This document shows, piece after piece, positions 22,901 to 34,500 of a stretch of DNA of 64,000 bases. This DNA comes from Acridotheres tristis (Eukaryota > Chordata > Aves > Passeriformes > Sturnidae), in assembly GCA_037013685.1 (NCBI GenBank), contig CM072884.1, positions 114,895,730 through 114,959,729 of the forward strand, read 5' to 3'. The notes beneath the pieces are model-generated. The model did not search any database and was not told where the DNA came from. It saw only the letters and a program-made list of their open reading frames with translations. Every line of letters starts with the position of its first letter. Position 1 is the stretch's first letter. The position numbers and the translations under genes were made by a program.

Positions 22901-25900
22901 TCAAGCCTGGGGTGGCGCCCCAGCCCCCACGCGGGAGGACCCTCACCTTCCTCACGGCACTTCTCCCTCCAGAGTAGGTTGTCCTCGGCCAGGACCCTCC
23001 AGTAGCGGCAAGTCTGGGCAGCACGGAGCAGGTCCCGTGGCTCCAGGAAAGACAAGACGTACAGGGCCAGCTATGGGGGGGATAAAGGTCACAGAGGGAT
23101 CACCGGGGGGTCAGGTCAGGCCAGGTCCCTGCTTCCCCAGCTTCACTCACCTCCTTGGGCAGCAGGGAGATGAAGTCCCGCTGGAACTGGGGCTCGATGA
23201 CCTGCATCATGTACTTGATCTGTGCCGGCTCACAGCGGTCAATGAGCTCATCCAGGGCCAGCAGCTTTTCAGGGCCACTCCAGCGCTGCAGGGGGACCCC
23301 CAGTGATCCCTGGCTCGGTGTCCCCAGCTAGCCCCAGAGACAGCCAGGCCTCTTGCCCAGGCAAGGAGCCCGAGGCGGGTGGAAGTTTGGTGGTGCTGAG
23401 TACAGGTGACACCAACCCTGGCCAGGGCTGAAACCTCCTGTGTGTTTCCTCACACAAGCAAAACTATCCAAAATCCACCGTGGGCCCAACCCCTGCCCAC
23501 AGTGGGGATCCTTTAGTCTTGGCTCCCTCCCATCACACCCAGGCTGCCTGGAGCCACCAGGTGAGCCATACCTGGAAGGTGCGGAGCCAGTCCTGTAGCT
23601 CAGGAGGGGGGACCACTGAGGGGATGCGACGGCGCCGGGCCTGCCCCACCTTCGCATTGCGCAGGTCCCCAAAGGTAGTCGTGGGGCTGGGTGTACAGGG
23701 ACCGAGTGTCCTGGGAGAAAGACCAGGCACAAGTGAGGCCACGGCACAGGTGGCATATGTCAGCACTGCTCCAGGCCACACTGTGCCAGAGGCTCTTGGA
23801 ACTGGTTCCCACCAGTGGGAGCTCCACCCCACTGACTTCTCTTTGCTCCCACCCTGTTGACCCCTTGCCCAGACATGCAGCCCAGCCTGCCCAGGAAACA
23901 GGCAACTGGTCGGGGCTGGATCTCAGTTGGGCCAACCCCTGCTCAACCCAAGCGTCTCCATCATCCTCCTGGGGGGGGGCAGGAGGAGGTATGTGCTGTC
24001 CCAGCACACACAACCCCCTTCACCAGCTGCACTCAGAGCACCCCGCACCCCTCACCTGCCATAGTCAGAGCCCTTGCACAGCTTCTTCCCAGGGGACAAG
24101 GCCCGGCCATCCGGCCCATTCTCTGACTTCCGCTTCATCTGTGGGACACAGCAGATTGGAGCGGCTGGAACAAGCCCAGGCAGACCCCTGCAGGCTCCCT
24201 GCCCAGAGCTGATCCTTCTGGACCCCTACATACCACCTACCCAGAACCAACCCCTGTGGGCCCCCTGCCCAGTGCTATGGGGCAGACCCTCACCTGCTCC
24301 TGCTTTCTTCCTTCAGGGTCCACACAGCAACAAGGGATGCCTGCAGGAGGGCTACACCAGGGTTGGGCAGGGCTGGGGACTAGGGTAGACCAGGGCAGCA
24401 CCTCCCTCCCCCACCCTATGACCAAGGACCCCCACGCTGGGCAGGAGTCTGCATGGGGGACGGGGGCAACATCTTTTTCCCCAGCCCCAGCAGCCAGGCA
24501 TCACAGAACCCCCAGCCCCTGCAACCTCCTGCAGGTGCCCAGAGTGCCTCAGCATTCTTTGCCCCTTGGTCACCTTGGGGCGCAGGTGCCGCAGCAGCCC
24601 CCCATCCCCAGTGCGCTGGAGGTAGTCGATCCAGCGCTCTCCCAGAGTGTAGTACAGGTATACGTTGCTGCTGTCTTCCCCTTCCTCGCTGCAGCAGCTC
24701 CCTTCCTCCTCTTCCTCGTCCTCTTCTTCTTCCTCCTCCTCCTCCTGCTCCCTGGTGGACCTGGGGTGCTCCTGTGGTCCCTGTCCCCCAGAACCATCAG
24801 GGTCTGCTCTGGACCTGGGGGTACCCTTCCAGGGGCGCTCTGGCTCCCAAGGCACTGGTGCTTCCTCCTCCTCCTCCTCCTCCTCCTCTTCCTCCTCTTC
24901 AGCCACCACCTGAGCAGAGAAGAGGCAGGGAACAGGGCTGACTCTGCACCAGCATGGGCCACTGGAGACCAGGAGGAGGACAAGGGCTGGGAGTGCTGTT
25001 GGATGGCTGCCAGCGAGAGCCATGGCCCCGGAGCACAGGGGCTCCACTCAACAGCACCGTGGGGGATTGTAGAGTGGAGAACCCCCAAACCCACAACCAT
25101 GAGCTCCTCCAGAATCTGGTGCAGTTCTGTCTGCTCGCCACGAGCTTCTCCTGAGCCCCCCCAGAGCTAGACCTTCTCTCTTGTCCTTCCACCTGGCAGC
25201 AGAGACCCTTTTCCACCTACCTGTGCTGCAGGTGCCCTGTGGTCCTCATTGTCCCCCAAGGAATTGGGGCTAGCCCGTGGGGGCCTCTCGGGGCCCGGGC
25301 ACTGCCGGCACGTCATGCGCTGGCTGTTGAGCTCCAGGATGCGTGTGGTAATGCCCTTGACATGCAGCAGGTCATCCAAGCAAGTGAAGCCCTTCAGCTC
25401 CTGTGCGGAGAGAAGTCAGCCCTGCCCAGAACAGAATCCCTCCTGCTCCCACAGAGCCCCCTGCCCGAGTGGCCCCGCACGGAAGAGTCACAGCGCTGTG
25501 AGAGGAGGGGCAGCAACCCAAAACTGCCAGCTGGGGTTATCTGTGTCCCCCAGATAACCAGTGCCAGGATGGGGAGAGAGGCTACAGCTCCAGGGCAGGG
25601 GAACAACTGGGCACATGAAGACACACACATGTGCGAGGCACCGACCGTCCCGCGGGACCTCGGGCCGAGCACTGCCCGGCCCCGACCAGGATCAGGCGCG
25701 TCCCATCACCCTACACGGGCTCCCGGAGCGCCTGCCATGCGCGGAAGCCGCGGGGCCAAGCTGTCCCGGGGCAGGACTCGGCGGACAACCAGCACAGCCC
25801 ACGAGCCTGGAAGGGTCCGACTGGCCCTTCTGACCTGGCAGGATTCGTTTTACGGCGCTGCTGCTCCCCATAAAGGGCTGCAGTGACAACACCGCCCCGG

Positions 25901-26660
25901 GACAGGCCCTGCTCCAGACCACCCTCCCTTTGTATTAGCGGTTTCTGCCCTCATACCTCCCGGTGTTCCCAACATACGTGTTCACAGCATTCGGACATCC
26001 ACCCCTCTACCTCCTTTTCCAGCCCCAAACATGCCAAACGCTCCCAGCCCTGCCTCGCCCGGCCGCGGCGCTGCCCATCCCCGTAGCAATAGGGCACGGC
26101 TGCCGCTGGCCCGCCCGTATCCGCCGCACTTGGGGCCCGCGGTGCCGCTCCCACTTCTCCCAGCCATGTCACCGGTCGCGGCAGGATCTCGCCCCAACAT
26201 CGCCGGCGACGGCGTTCGGGGCGTGATGCCCGTCCCGTCCCGCCAGAACCTGGCTCCCCCCGGTTCCCTGCTCGGGCCGGGGGCGCCGCCTGGACCCGGC
26301 AGCAGGGACGGCAGCACCGGGGGAGGCTGCGCTCGCCCGGCCCCGCGGGCTCAGGGCGGGACTCGGGTATCTCGGCCGGCCTCACAAGGCGTCCACAGGA
26401 CGCAAACAGCACTGTCACCCCGCACTCGCCCCACGGCCCCCACCCCGGGACCGACACCGCCACTCGGGGTCCCAGGTCGCTCAGCGCGGGGTGCCGTCCC
26501 CGCCTCTCTCCCCCCCACCTCCCCGCACCTCTCTCTTGCGGACGATACCACGGGCACGACGGCGGCCGATACCGCTGAGGGCACCTTCCAGCTCGGCCAC
26601 GCCGGCGCGGTTGATGTCGAGCTTGGCCCCGGCGGGGCCCGGCCCGCCCGGCCCCGACAT
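19903..26660 (-). CDS. FBXW7-like F-box/WD40 protein with an N-terminal ComEA-type helix-hairpin-helix, complete, 13 coding exons
   Basis: Exons: 26660-26529, 25400-25221, 24909-24574, 24138-24056, 23710-23572, 23285-23151, 23070-22947, 22863-22727, 22076-21963, 21731-21550, 21442-21217, 20658-20448, 20171-19903. All are in phase and give 755 aa. Residues about 13-75 resemble a ComEA-type tandem helix-hairpin-helix ([20 protein letters not shown], then [18 protein letters not shown]) encoded across exons 1-2. Exon 3 has two acidic runs, as in FBXW7 isoform 1. From exon 4 on the protein is close to FBXW7: [17 protein letters not shown], dimerisation region, F-box ([20 protein letters not shown]), and eight WD40 blades. 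The three degron-binding arginines equivalent to human R465, R479 and R505 are kept (HTSTVR, VVSGSR, GHVAAVR). It is therefore probably a working SCF substrate receptor for phosphodegrons. It cannot be FBXW7 itself by synteny (human 4q31). It looks like an ancient paralogue sitting where mammals have DNHD1. Confidence 0.9.
22671..22700 (-). repeat. Decayed copy of the 3' edge and donor of FBXW7-like exon 8
   Basis: CACCTTGGGGACCACAGCTC at 22671 repeats CACCTTAGGGGGCCGCAGCT at 22724, the true exon 8 end, 53 bases away. On the minus strand it reads GELWSPK followed by a good GTGAGC donor, against GELRPPK and GTGGGT in the real exon. Confidence 0.75.
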
Positions 26661-26760
26661 CCCGGTACCGGGAGCTGCCGCCGCGCAGGCCCAACAGCAG
26701 CGCGCAGGCGCGGCCCCGCCCCCAGAGGCGCACGCGTAGCTGTGAGGAAGCAGCGGCTTT
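26661..26760 (-). promoter_or_regulatory. FBXW7-like 5' UTR/promoter overlapping the RRP8 3' end
   Basis: Only about 98 bases separate the FBXW7-like ATG from the upstream RRP8 polyadenylation signal. CpG density is high from about 26000 to 26950, covering the first exon. Transcription of this gene must therefore begin inside, or immediately after, the RRP8 transcript end. Confidence 0.5.
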
Positions 26761-26763
26761 ATT
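26758..26763 (-). terminator. RRP8: RRP8 polyadenylation signal
   Basis: TTTATT on the + strand is AATAAA on the minus strand, 76 bases after the RRP8 stop codon at 26839. This is a very short 3' UTR. Confidence 0.75.
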
Positions 26764-26817
26764 GGTGGTTACGCGCGGGGGGCGGGGCCAGCACAGTGGC
26801 CATGCCCCCATCCCCGC

Positions 26818-27139
26818 GGGCCGGCCCAGCCCCTCCGCTCACCGCCGCTTGTACAGACACGGCCGCAGGCGCAACCCGGGAGCGGGGCCGGGCCGGGCCG
26901 GGCCGGTCTTGGCGAACTCCAACAGGTAGAAGTAGGAGCTGGAGAGGTCCTAGGGGAGCGGGAACACCCGACTCTGTTACCGGCACCCTGGAGCCCCCAT
27001 CATCACCACAGCCTCGTCAATGCTGCCTCAGACAACCCCCTCAGGGTACCCCCTGCCTCCTTTCAGACCCCATTGTGCCTAGGGCCCTCTTGCCCCCAGA
27101 CCCTGGCTCCAAAGCCCTTGTGGGGCCTGAGTACCCTGT
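26818..27139. repeat. Left copy of a 322-bp duplication flanking the assembly gap
   Basis: This segment, which contains the whole RRP8 last exon and its intron side, is repeated at the same length at 27252-27573. It ends abruptly at the first N. The two copies read the same wherever I compared them, which fits an unclosed overlap in assembly rather than a real duplication. Confidence 0.85.
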
Positions 27140-29724
27140 NNNNNNNNNNNNNNNNNNNNNNNNNNNNNNNNNNNNNNNNNNNNNNNNNNNNNNNNNNNNN
27201 NNNNNNNNNNNNNNNNNNNNNNNNNNNNNNNNNNNNNNNCTACGTACTGCTGGGCCGGCCCAGCCCCTCCGCTCACCGCCGCTTGTACAGACACGGCCGC
27301 AGGCGCAACCCGGGAGCGGGGCCGGGCCGGGCCGGGCCGGTCTTGGCGAACTCCAACAGGTAGAAGTAGGAGCTGGAGAGGTCCTAGGGGAGCGGGAACA
27401 CCCGACTCTGTTACCGGCACCCTGGAGCCCCCATCATCACCACAGCCTCGTCAATGCTGCCTCAGACAACCCCCTCAGGGTACCCCCTGCCTCCTTTCAG
27501 ACCCCATTGTGCCTAGGGCCCTCTTGCCCCCAGACCCTGGCTCCAAAGCCCTTGTGGGGCCTGAGTACCCTGTCTCCCGGTGTATCCCTCTAACACCGCC
27601 TAACGCCCACCATGAACCACACACCACAATTCCTCCAGGCCCCGGGACCCCCAAGCCCCTCCTAGGCTACGCACCCACCTCCAGGTCCTGCACTACAATC
27701 CCAGTGTGCTCCCCTCATCACCCCATCCAACCCGTATCCCAAACTGCCACAGCGCACCCCCACAGTCCCCAGGACCTCCAAACCTGCTCCCAGAACTCCA
27801 TTCCTGTGCATACTGGACCCCTGTTCTCTGACTTGCAGTTCCCCATGCACCAATCCCTTCCACCTTCATCTATTTTTACCAACCCCTGGTCTGCTCCACA
27901 CCAGGTTGGGCCTCAATATTACCCCTCCATGAGCTGCTTCCCTGGGCTCCCTGGTTCCTGGTGCACCCACTGCCCAGCCCTAGGCACACCTGGGAACACA
28001 CCTTGGAGACGGTCTTGAAGCCCAGCTGCGTCATGGCCTTCAGGAAGGCATGCGTGTCCTCAAAGCGGCTGGCCACCTCGGCCACCATCAGGGTCCCCCT
28101 GCGGTCACTTGAGCTCTGAGCAGGTCACCCAGCACCCCCAGGACACAGCATCCCTGCTCCTCCCCCCAATCTCCCACTGCCCCACAATCTCTGCCTACCC
28201 GAGCTTGAGCACACGGTTGGCCTCTCCCAGGATCTCCTGCAGGTTGGTGCCCATCAGCGCCAGGCAGAACACGGCCACATCCACCGACTCAGTCGCCAGT
28301 GGCACCTGCCCAACCCGGGACACCCCCGGAGAAGGAGGATGATGACTTGGCCTAGAAGCCGCTCTGCATACCTCCGGGAGCAGGAGGACGGCGATGTTTA
28401 TAGGGCTGGGCAATGCCCCTGGACTCTCCAGGCTTGTGGACTCAGCCGTGCCACACACCCAGCTTTCGAATAAACACACCCGTGCTGCCCCTCCCGCACA
28501 GGACCCTCGGGGTCAGGATGCCCCCACCTGCACCCCAGCAGCACCCACTCCCTGCCCCGGGGGTGCCCCAAGTACCTTGGCCATGTCACAGACGGTGACC
28601 CGCGGGGACAGTGGCACCAGGTCGAAGCAGTGCACCTGGTTCCTGACACTGGCAGCCAGCGTGCAGTCCCCGCACCCGAAATCCGCCACTACTAGCGACG
28701 CTGGCCTGGGGTAGGGATAGCGGGGTCAGAGCGCCCTGGCCCAGCCGGTCACCGGTCCCCTGGTAATCCCCTCGCCCCACCGCTTACCCCTCGGCTCCGC
28801 CGCTCATGGTCCCTCCGGCCATCCTCTGGCCCCGCGCCCCCCAGCCCCTCCTCAGTCCATCCCCGTTCTGCCCCCGCTCACCGGCCCCTCCGGTCCATAT
28901 TCCCCCTCAGGCCTCGCCCTCCCGCTCACCGGCGGCGCAGGTAGCGCACGATGCGTTGCACGGGGCGCTCGGGCCAGCGCCGCACCTGCCGCTCGAAGCC
29001 CCGGTGGTACAGGTGGAAAGCGGCAGGGTCGGCGCGGAAGAGCCGCGCCGCGTCCTGGCTGCTCCCCGTGTAGAGCTGCTGGTTCAGGTAACGGAACCGG
29101 GCTCCGAGCAGCCGCTCCTCCATTCGTGCGCGGAGCGCGGCCGAGCGGCCCGAGCGGGGCTCTGGAGGAGCCTCCGCAGGGCCCGGCGGGTCCGGGGGTC
29201 CCGGCCCTGAGCCCCGCTCCCCATCCGACCCTGTCGGCGGCTCCTGCTGCCGCTTCTGCCGGTTCCGCCGCTGCCTACGGCTCAGCCCCGCCGGCTTCCC
29301 GGACTCCTCCGCCGGCTCAGCCGGGCCGTCTGGGGGCATCGAGAGGGGGGGTCAGGGCGCGAAGGAGGCTCCCTCCTGCCCGCCGGGCCCCGGAGCCATC
29401 CCGGTACCTCTGTCTGGCCGCTGCCCAACCTCCCGGGGCTCGTCGGGACTGGCCGAGAGCTCCTCCGCCGCGGCCCGCGGCCCGCCGGCCTTCTTCCGCT
29501 TCCGGGGCCGCTTCCGTGATGCCCCGCTGTCCCGACCGGTCCCGGGCAGCCGCTTCTTTCCCGTCGTGGGGCCCTGTGGAGAGTGGGGGCCGGTGACTTC
29601 CGCGCGCCCGGGACTGGCCCGGCGCGTCGCCCCCGCGTCACCCGCTTACCGGCCGGCCCGGGCCCTCCGGGGCGCCGCGGGGCAGCGGCTCCGCTGCATC
29701 GTTCCAGTCCTGCTCCGCGAACAT
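26839..29724 (-). CDS. RRP8: RRP8 (nucleomethylin), nucleolar SAM-dependent rRNA base methyltransferase, complete but last exon duplicated by assembly
   Basis: Exons: 29724-29650, 29573-29408, 29329-28930, 28705-28576, 28305-28199, 28098-28002 and a last exon present twice, 26949-26839 and 27383-27273, on either side of a 100-N gap. Counting it once gives 361 aa (human 456; the difference is in the basic low-complexity N-terminal half). The N-terminus [14 protein letters not shown] matches the human start. Basic clusters ([20 protein letters not shown]) suit nucleolar targeting. The methyltransferase domain is well kept: [21 protein letters not shown] (SAM motif I), [42 protein letters not shown] and the terminal CLYKRR. 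RRP8 methylates m1A in 28S rRNA and acts in the eNoSC silencing complex; that is family knowledge. Confidence 0.94.
27140..27239. other. Assembly gap, 100 Ns
   Basis: Exactly 100 undetermined bases, a conventional placeholder for a gap of unknown size. The 12 bases to its right (27240-27251) are not in the left copy. Confidence 0.99.
27252..27573. repeat. Right copy of the 322-bp duplication flanking the gap
   Basis: Same sequence as 26818-27139. This copy continues without a break into the rest of RRP8 intron 6, so it is the one correctly attached to the upstream exons, while the left copy is correctly attached to the 3' UTR. Confidence 0.85.
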
Positions 29725-29729
29725 GGAGC

Positions 29730-30120
29730 GGGGACCCTCGGTCGGTACCGGGATGCACGTGCTCCCGCCCGGGAAGCGCCGCGGGAACAGCCCCTCCTCG
29801 CGGCCCGGAGGACCGGGAGGTGCCGCGGACACTCCGCTCCGCCCCCGGTCAATTCAGCACGCCCCATAACCCCGCCTCCAGCCCGCATGACCGAGTTCCC
29901 CGGCGACGGCCTCGCCCCGCCCGCTGCCCCGCCCGGTGCCGTGTGGCGGAGCCGTGGCCGGGGCGGGTTCCGGCCGGCAGAGGGCGCCGTGTCGGGGCGG
30001 AGCCCCCGCGCCGTCCCGCGCCCGCCGCAGCCGCCGCCCTGCGGAGCCGCCGGGACACGCACCCGGTAACGGCGGGACGGCACCGGCACCCAGCGGGGAC
30101 AGGTTGGGGAGGCCGCGAGC
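29730..30120. promoter_or_regulatory. RRP8/ILK divergent CpG-island promoter
   Basis: A dense CpG block lies directly upstream of the RRP8 ATG and faces ILK on the other side. In human, RRP8 and ILK are also head to head. A candidate donor (CCCGGTAACGG near 30063, + strand) could end a non-coding ILK first exon, because the first ILK coding exon has an acceptor just before its ATG. The exact start sites are inference. Confidence 0.5.
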
Positions 30121-30189
30121 GGGAGCCTGTGGCGACCCGAAGCGGGGGCGGGGCCGGAGGGAGACCTGCCGGAGCCGGAGCCTGGGCCG

Positions 30190-30300
30190 GAGGGGGGGTG
30201 CTGCAAGGGAGGGGTGGGGGGCGCAGGGAGGGGATTGGGAGTGCAGGGAAGGGTTGGGGGTACAGGGGAGGGATTGGGGGGCTGAAGGGGAGGGACTGAT
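30190..30300. repeat. GGGAGGGATTGGGGG minisatellite
   Basis: About four degenerate units of about 28 bases (GCAGGGAGGGGATTGGG, GCAGGGAAGGGTTGGG, ACAGGGGAGGGATTGGG and so on) lie in the ILK 5' intron. Repeated G-runs could form G-quadruplexes. Confidence 0.6.
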
Positions 30301-31516
30301 GCGGCTGCAGGGCAGAGCGCGGCACTAGCCACTAGTTTGGGGTAACACGGGGAGACTGTGTCCCCACCCACATCCCGTCCCCTGCCGCGGGTGCTGAGCA
30401 GGGCCGAGGTGGGCACTTGGCCATCCTGGCAGTGCTGGGGCTGGCCGGTCCTGGCAGCCCCACGGCACTGAGTAGGGACCGGTACGTGACAGGAGGGCAC
30501 AGTCCCGGGCCGAGCAGGGGACAGGGTGGGGCCAGAGTAGGGTGTCATCACAGCGGTGTGTGGTCCCACAGGGCCGGGACTGGTGTGGCATGTCCTGGGG
30601 ACCCCTTTTCGTGAGGTACCACCAGATGGGGGATAAATCTCATCCGGGAGTGTGGGTGTTCTGGTGCCGGGACAGGGCCAGTGCTGCCATGGATGTGCTG
30701 GGGCCATTCTGGGGCCTATGAGACCCTGGCAAGAATCCAGGGTTCTGCATCCCACCCCTCCGGAGCTGCCTGAGGCAAGGGGTGCAGGCAGGGTCCTGGG
30801 GGGCAGCTGCAGGCGCCGGCAGCTGATGGGGGTCCTGCCGTGTCTGGATTGGCATCAGGTCCAGGGGGATCCTCGAGCAGCAGGTTTGAGCCCCAGTGGG
30901 TGCATGTCAGGCATCTCATATTCAATCTAACTCTGTCCCCATACTGTGAGACTCACTCCATGTCCCTGCTCAACATCGCAGACCTCCCACGCTCACAGCC
31001 AGGGGCTCGGGGGATCATGGGGAGCAGGAAGGAGCTCTGTGCCTGGCTCTGAGCTGGAGTGTCCGTGGATCCAAGGGGAGTGCATGAGACTCTGGGGTCC
31101 TGGTTTCTGAGCATGGTGCCATACCAGGCCCAGCCAAGTGGGTCAGGAGGGTCATAGGGCTGCAGGATGCCATCTTGTGGGTGCTCAGCTCCCCCAGCCT
31201 CACTCCCCCCCAGAGTTGTGGGCACTGGGGCCAGCTGTGCCTGGTGATAAGCCCGGGGGTGCCAGCCTGGCTTCCTGCGGGTGGCCACGGCCATGCTGGA
31301 ATCACCCGGGATCTTGGGCTGCCGGTCCGGCTCCAGCCTCGACCTCAGCCTGCCTGCGGCTTCCTGGAGAGCTGCAGGGATGGGGCGGGAGGGGACAAGG
31401 AGGGGGCCAGGAGGTTCCTGTACTTGTTCCAGGGACCTCCCAGCCGGGGGGGTGGGGATCATGTCCTTAGGGACCCTAACCCCGTGTCCTTACCCGCGTC
31501 CCCTCCCACAGCCGCC

Positions 31517-34500
31517 ATGGACGACATCTTCACACAATGCCGGGAGGGCAACGCGGTGGCTGTGCGGCTGTGGCTGGACAACACCGAGAACGACCTCAAC
31601 CAGGGGTGAGTGGGGCTGCGCTGGGCTGGGCGAGGCGGGGGGGACTGTGTTCGGGGCTGGTTTCCGCTGGTCTCCATGGAAAGGCAGGGGGCAGACGGCA
31701 GGACGCAGCACCTCCCCACTGGAGGAAGTTACCGCATCGCTGAGGCACGAGGCCAAACATCCTCTGGCCACTTCCTCGCGGCCACAGCCAGGGCTCAGCT
31801 GGGCTGGGGGTACCTCCCCTGTACCCATAGTGGTGGCTGTGTCCACTGACTTTATCCTTGTGTCACCATCCCCCCTCTGGGGAGCACCCTGGCTGATGTG
31901 TAGGCACACAGCTGTGACCACTGGGGCAGAGAGTTGTGGGGGCCACTCTTTGTGTCCAGGTGTCTGCTCCCCACAGCACTTTCCAGGGGTTTTGCAGGAC
32001 TGTGGGGTCCAACATGTGCCCACAGCCATTCAGGAGCCACGTTTGGGCTAGGCATGGGGCTTGGAGCATCTGCCTGCAGTGTGTGCGGCTGGCACAGTGT
32101 GACTCTGTACCATGACCCCAGCCAGGCCATGACTGTAGCGTTCTGGACATGCTCCAGACAAATGGCCGCCCCTGGTCATGCCTCTCTGCCCCTCATGCGG
32201 GTCCCAGGCACTCGAAGCTCTCCCGGACCCACAGAACGTGCCCAAGGGACTGCTCTGTGATGGGTACCCCCTGCCTGCAGGGCCATGGTGGGGGCAGTGG
32301 GGTCTGCTGTGCCAGGGGGCTGGAGGGAGGCTGGGACTGGGGGAAGCCTGGGCTGGAGGGGAGACGGGGCTGCAGCAGCCCCTTTGACAGTTCCTGATCT
32401 CCATTTAAGGCCTGGCTGCCACCTCCTCCCTTACTTGGTCATGGAGTGGGGGGATGGGGACAGGATCCGGCTGTGATTCAGCGTTGGAGGAGACAGGATT
32501 TGGCCTGGGCTGGTGGGGCCCTGGTGGGGGTGGGTGGGAGTGGGATGGATGTTCAACCTGGTCCCTTTGCCCCTCTGGCTGGTGTTTTGAGAATGATGCC
32601 AGTGATGCCTGGGCCAGGGGGCTACAGCTGAGCAGAGCCCCCCGCCATCCTGTAGGGACGACCATGGGTTCAGCCCCCTGCACTGGGCCTGCCGCGAGGG
32701 CCGTTCAAATGTGGTGGACATGCTCATCATGCGCGGGGCTCGCATCAATGTCATGAACCGGGGCGATGACACCCCTCTGCACCTGGCCGCCAGCCATGGC
32801 CACCGTGACATCGTGCAGAAGGTACCTGCCCCCACGCCAGCACCTGCCCTTCCCCACCCCTTTGTAGCCCTCCACACTACCCTCGTGGGACTTGATCCGC
32901 TCATCACCTGTCAGGAACACCTGGCATCCCCCCAGCACCTCTGAGCTCCCCGCTCCTCACAAACACCTTCCAAATCCCTCTAAGCCCCACATCAGCCCCT
33001 CCCTACAGCTCCCAATGTGCTGCCCCTGCATCCCCCAGGACAAGGCACAAGAAGGATGGGGGCTGTCCTGGGCTCATGGGGATCTTGCCTGGGCTTACAG
33101 GGACAGTTCCAGGCTCACAGGGACTGTCCCCTGTTCCCAGCTGATGCAGTTCAAAGCAGACATCAATGCAGTGAATGAGCATGGGAACACACCGCTGCAC
33201 TATGCCTGCTTCTGGGGACACGAGCAGGTGGCTGAGGTGAGTGGGAGCACGGGCAGGAGGGAGGGCAGGGTGGTGGGCGGCTGAGGAGAGATCACAAACC
33301 ACAGTCCTTGCTCTCTACAGGATCTGGTAGGCAGCGGGGCCCTAGTCAGCATAGCTAACAAATATGGTGAGACCCCCACAGACAAGGCCAAGACGCCACT
33401 GCGAGAGGTCCTGAAAGGTACGAGGACCCCTCAGGACCCCATAACTGACACAGCCTCTGGCCAGCCACAGCAGGCTCTGGGTGCCACTCTCCTTCTCCTC
33501 CTCCCTCTGCAGAGCGTGCTGAGAAGCTGGGCCAGAGCCTCACCAAGATCCCCTACAAGGACACATTCTGGAAGGGCACGACCCGCACCCGGCCCAGTAA
33601 GGACAGAGGGTCTCTTGGGAGGTGCCGTGGGTCCCCCGTGTCCTGCGGCCATTGCCTCCTGGATCCAGCAGCCATGAGCATATATGCCTCTTCTACTGTA
33701 GGGAATGGAACCCTGAACAAACTCGCCGGGATTGACTTCAAACAGCTGAGCCTGAGCCACAAACTGAATGAGAACCAGTCAGGAGAGGTGGGTCCCTCTC
33801 GCCGTGGGTGTTGTGCCTGTACCATGTCCTGGTCCTGCTGGGCACAGCAATTCTGGAGTCCTATGGCCAGGTGCAGGGAGGGAGCTCCTGCCCAGCTCAA
33901 GGGGCTCCCTTCTCCTTGTGGGGCTCCAGAGTCCCACACAGGGGCCTGGGGACTCTGCCCCCCCTTTCACAGTGCCTGTGTCCCTATTCCTCCTCCAGCT
34001 GTGGAAGGGGCGCTGGCAGGGCAACGACATTGTAATCAAGATGCTGAAAATCCGGGACTGGACGACACGGAAGAGCCGGGACTTCAACGAGGAGTACCCA
34101 AAACTGCGGTGAGTGCTGCACCTGCCTGAAGCCACCCCGGCATGTGCCTGGGATCCTCACCAGCGTTTGACCAGGGCCACCCTGGCACCTTCTTAGGGCA
34201 ACAGCAGCTCTCAAAAGAGTATGGGGCAGGCAGGAGCCTCCCAGCTCTGTGGGGCCAGGAACACTCCAGGGTGGTGGCAAAGGGCTAGAAGGCCCTGGGC
34301 AAAGGCCAGATGAGGGGGTGCAGGCAGTTCTTAGGGCTGTCACTTCTTTTGCAGGATCTTTTCCCACCCTAATGTGCTGCCGGTGCTGGGCGCCTGCCAG
34401 GCCCCTCCAGCTCCCCACCCTACTGTCATCAGCCACTGGATGCCCTACGGCTCCTTGTACAATGTCCTGCACGAGGGGACCAGTGAGTGCTGGGGGATGG

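Noticed and set aside
24256..25170. 304-codon + strand frame with a long Leu/Phe/Ser run
   Set aside because: It is the antisense reading of the poly-Glu-coding exon 3 of the FBXW7-like gene.
26031..27593. 520-codon + strand frame running through the Ns
   Set aside because: It crosses the assembly gap and is antisense to FBXW7-like exon 1 and RRP8; an artefact.
29646..30755. 369-codon minus-strand frame upstream of RRP8
   Set aside because: No domain, lies across the RRP8/ILK CpG promoter and the G-rich repeat, and is not linked to a splice site.
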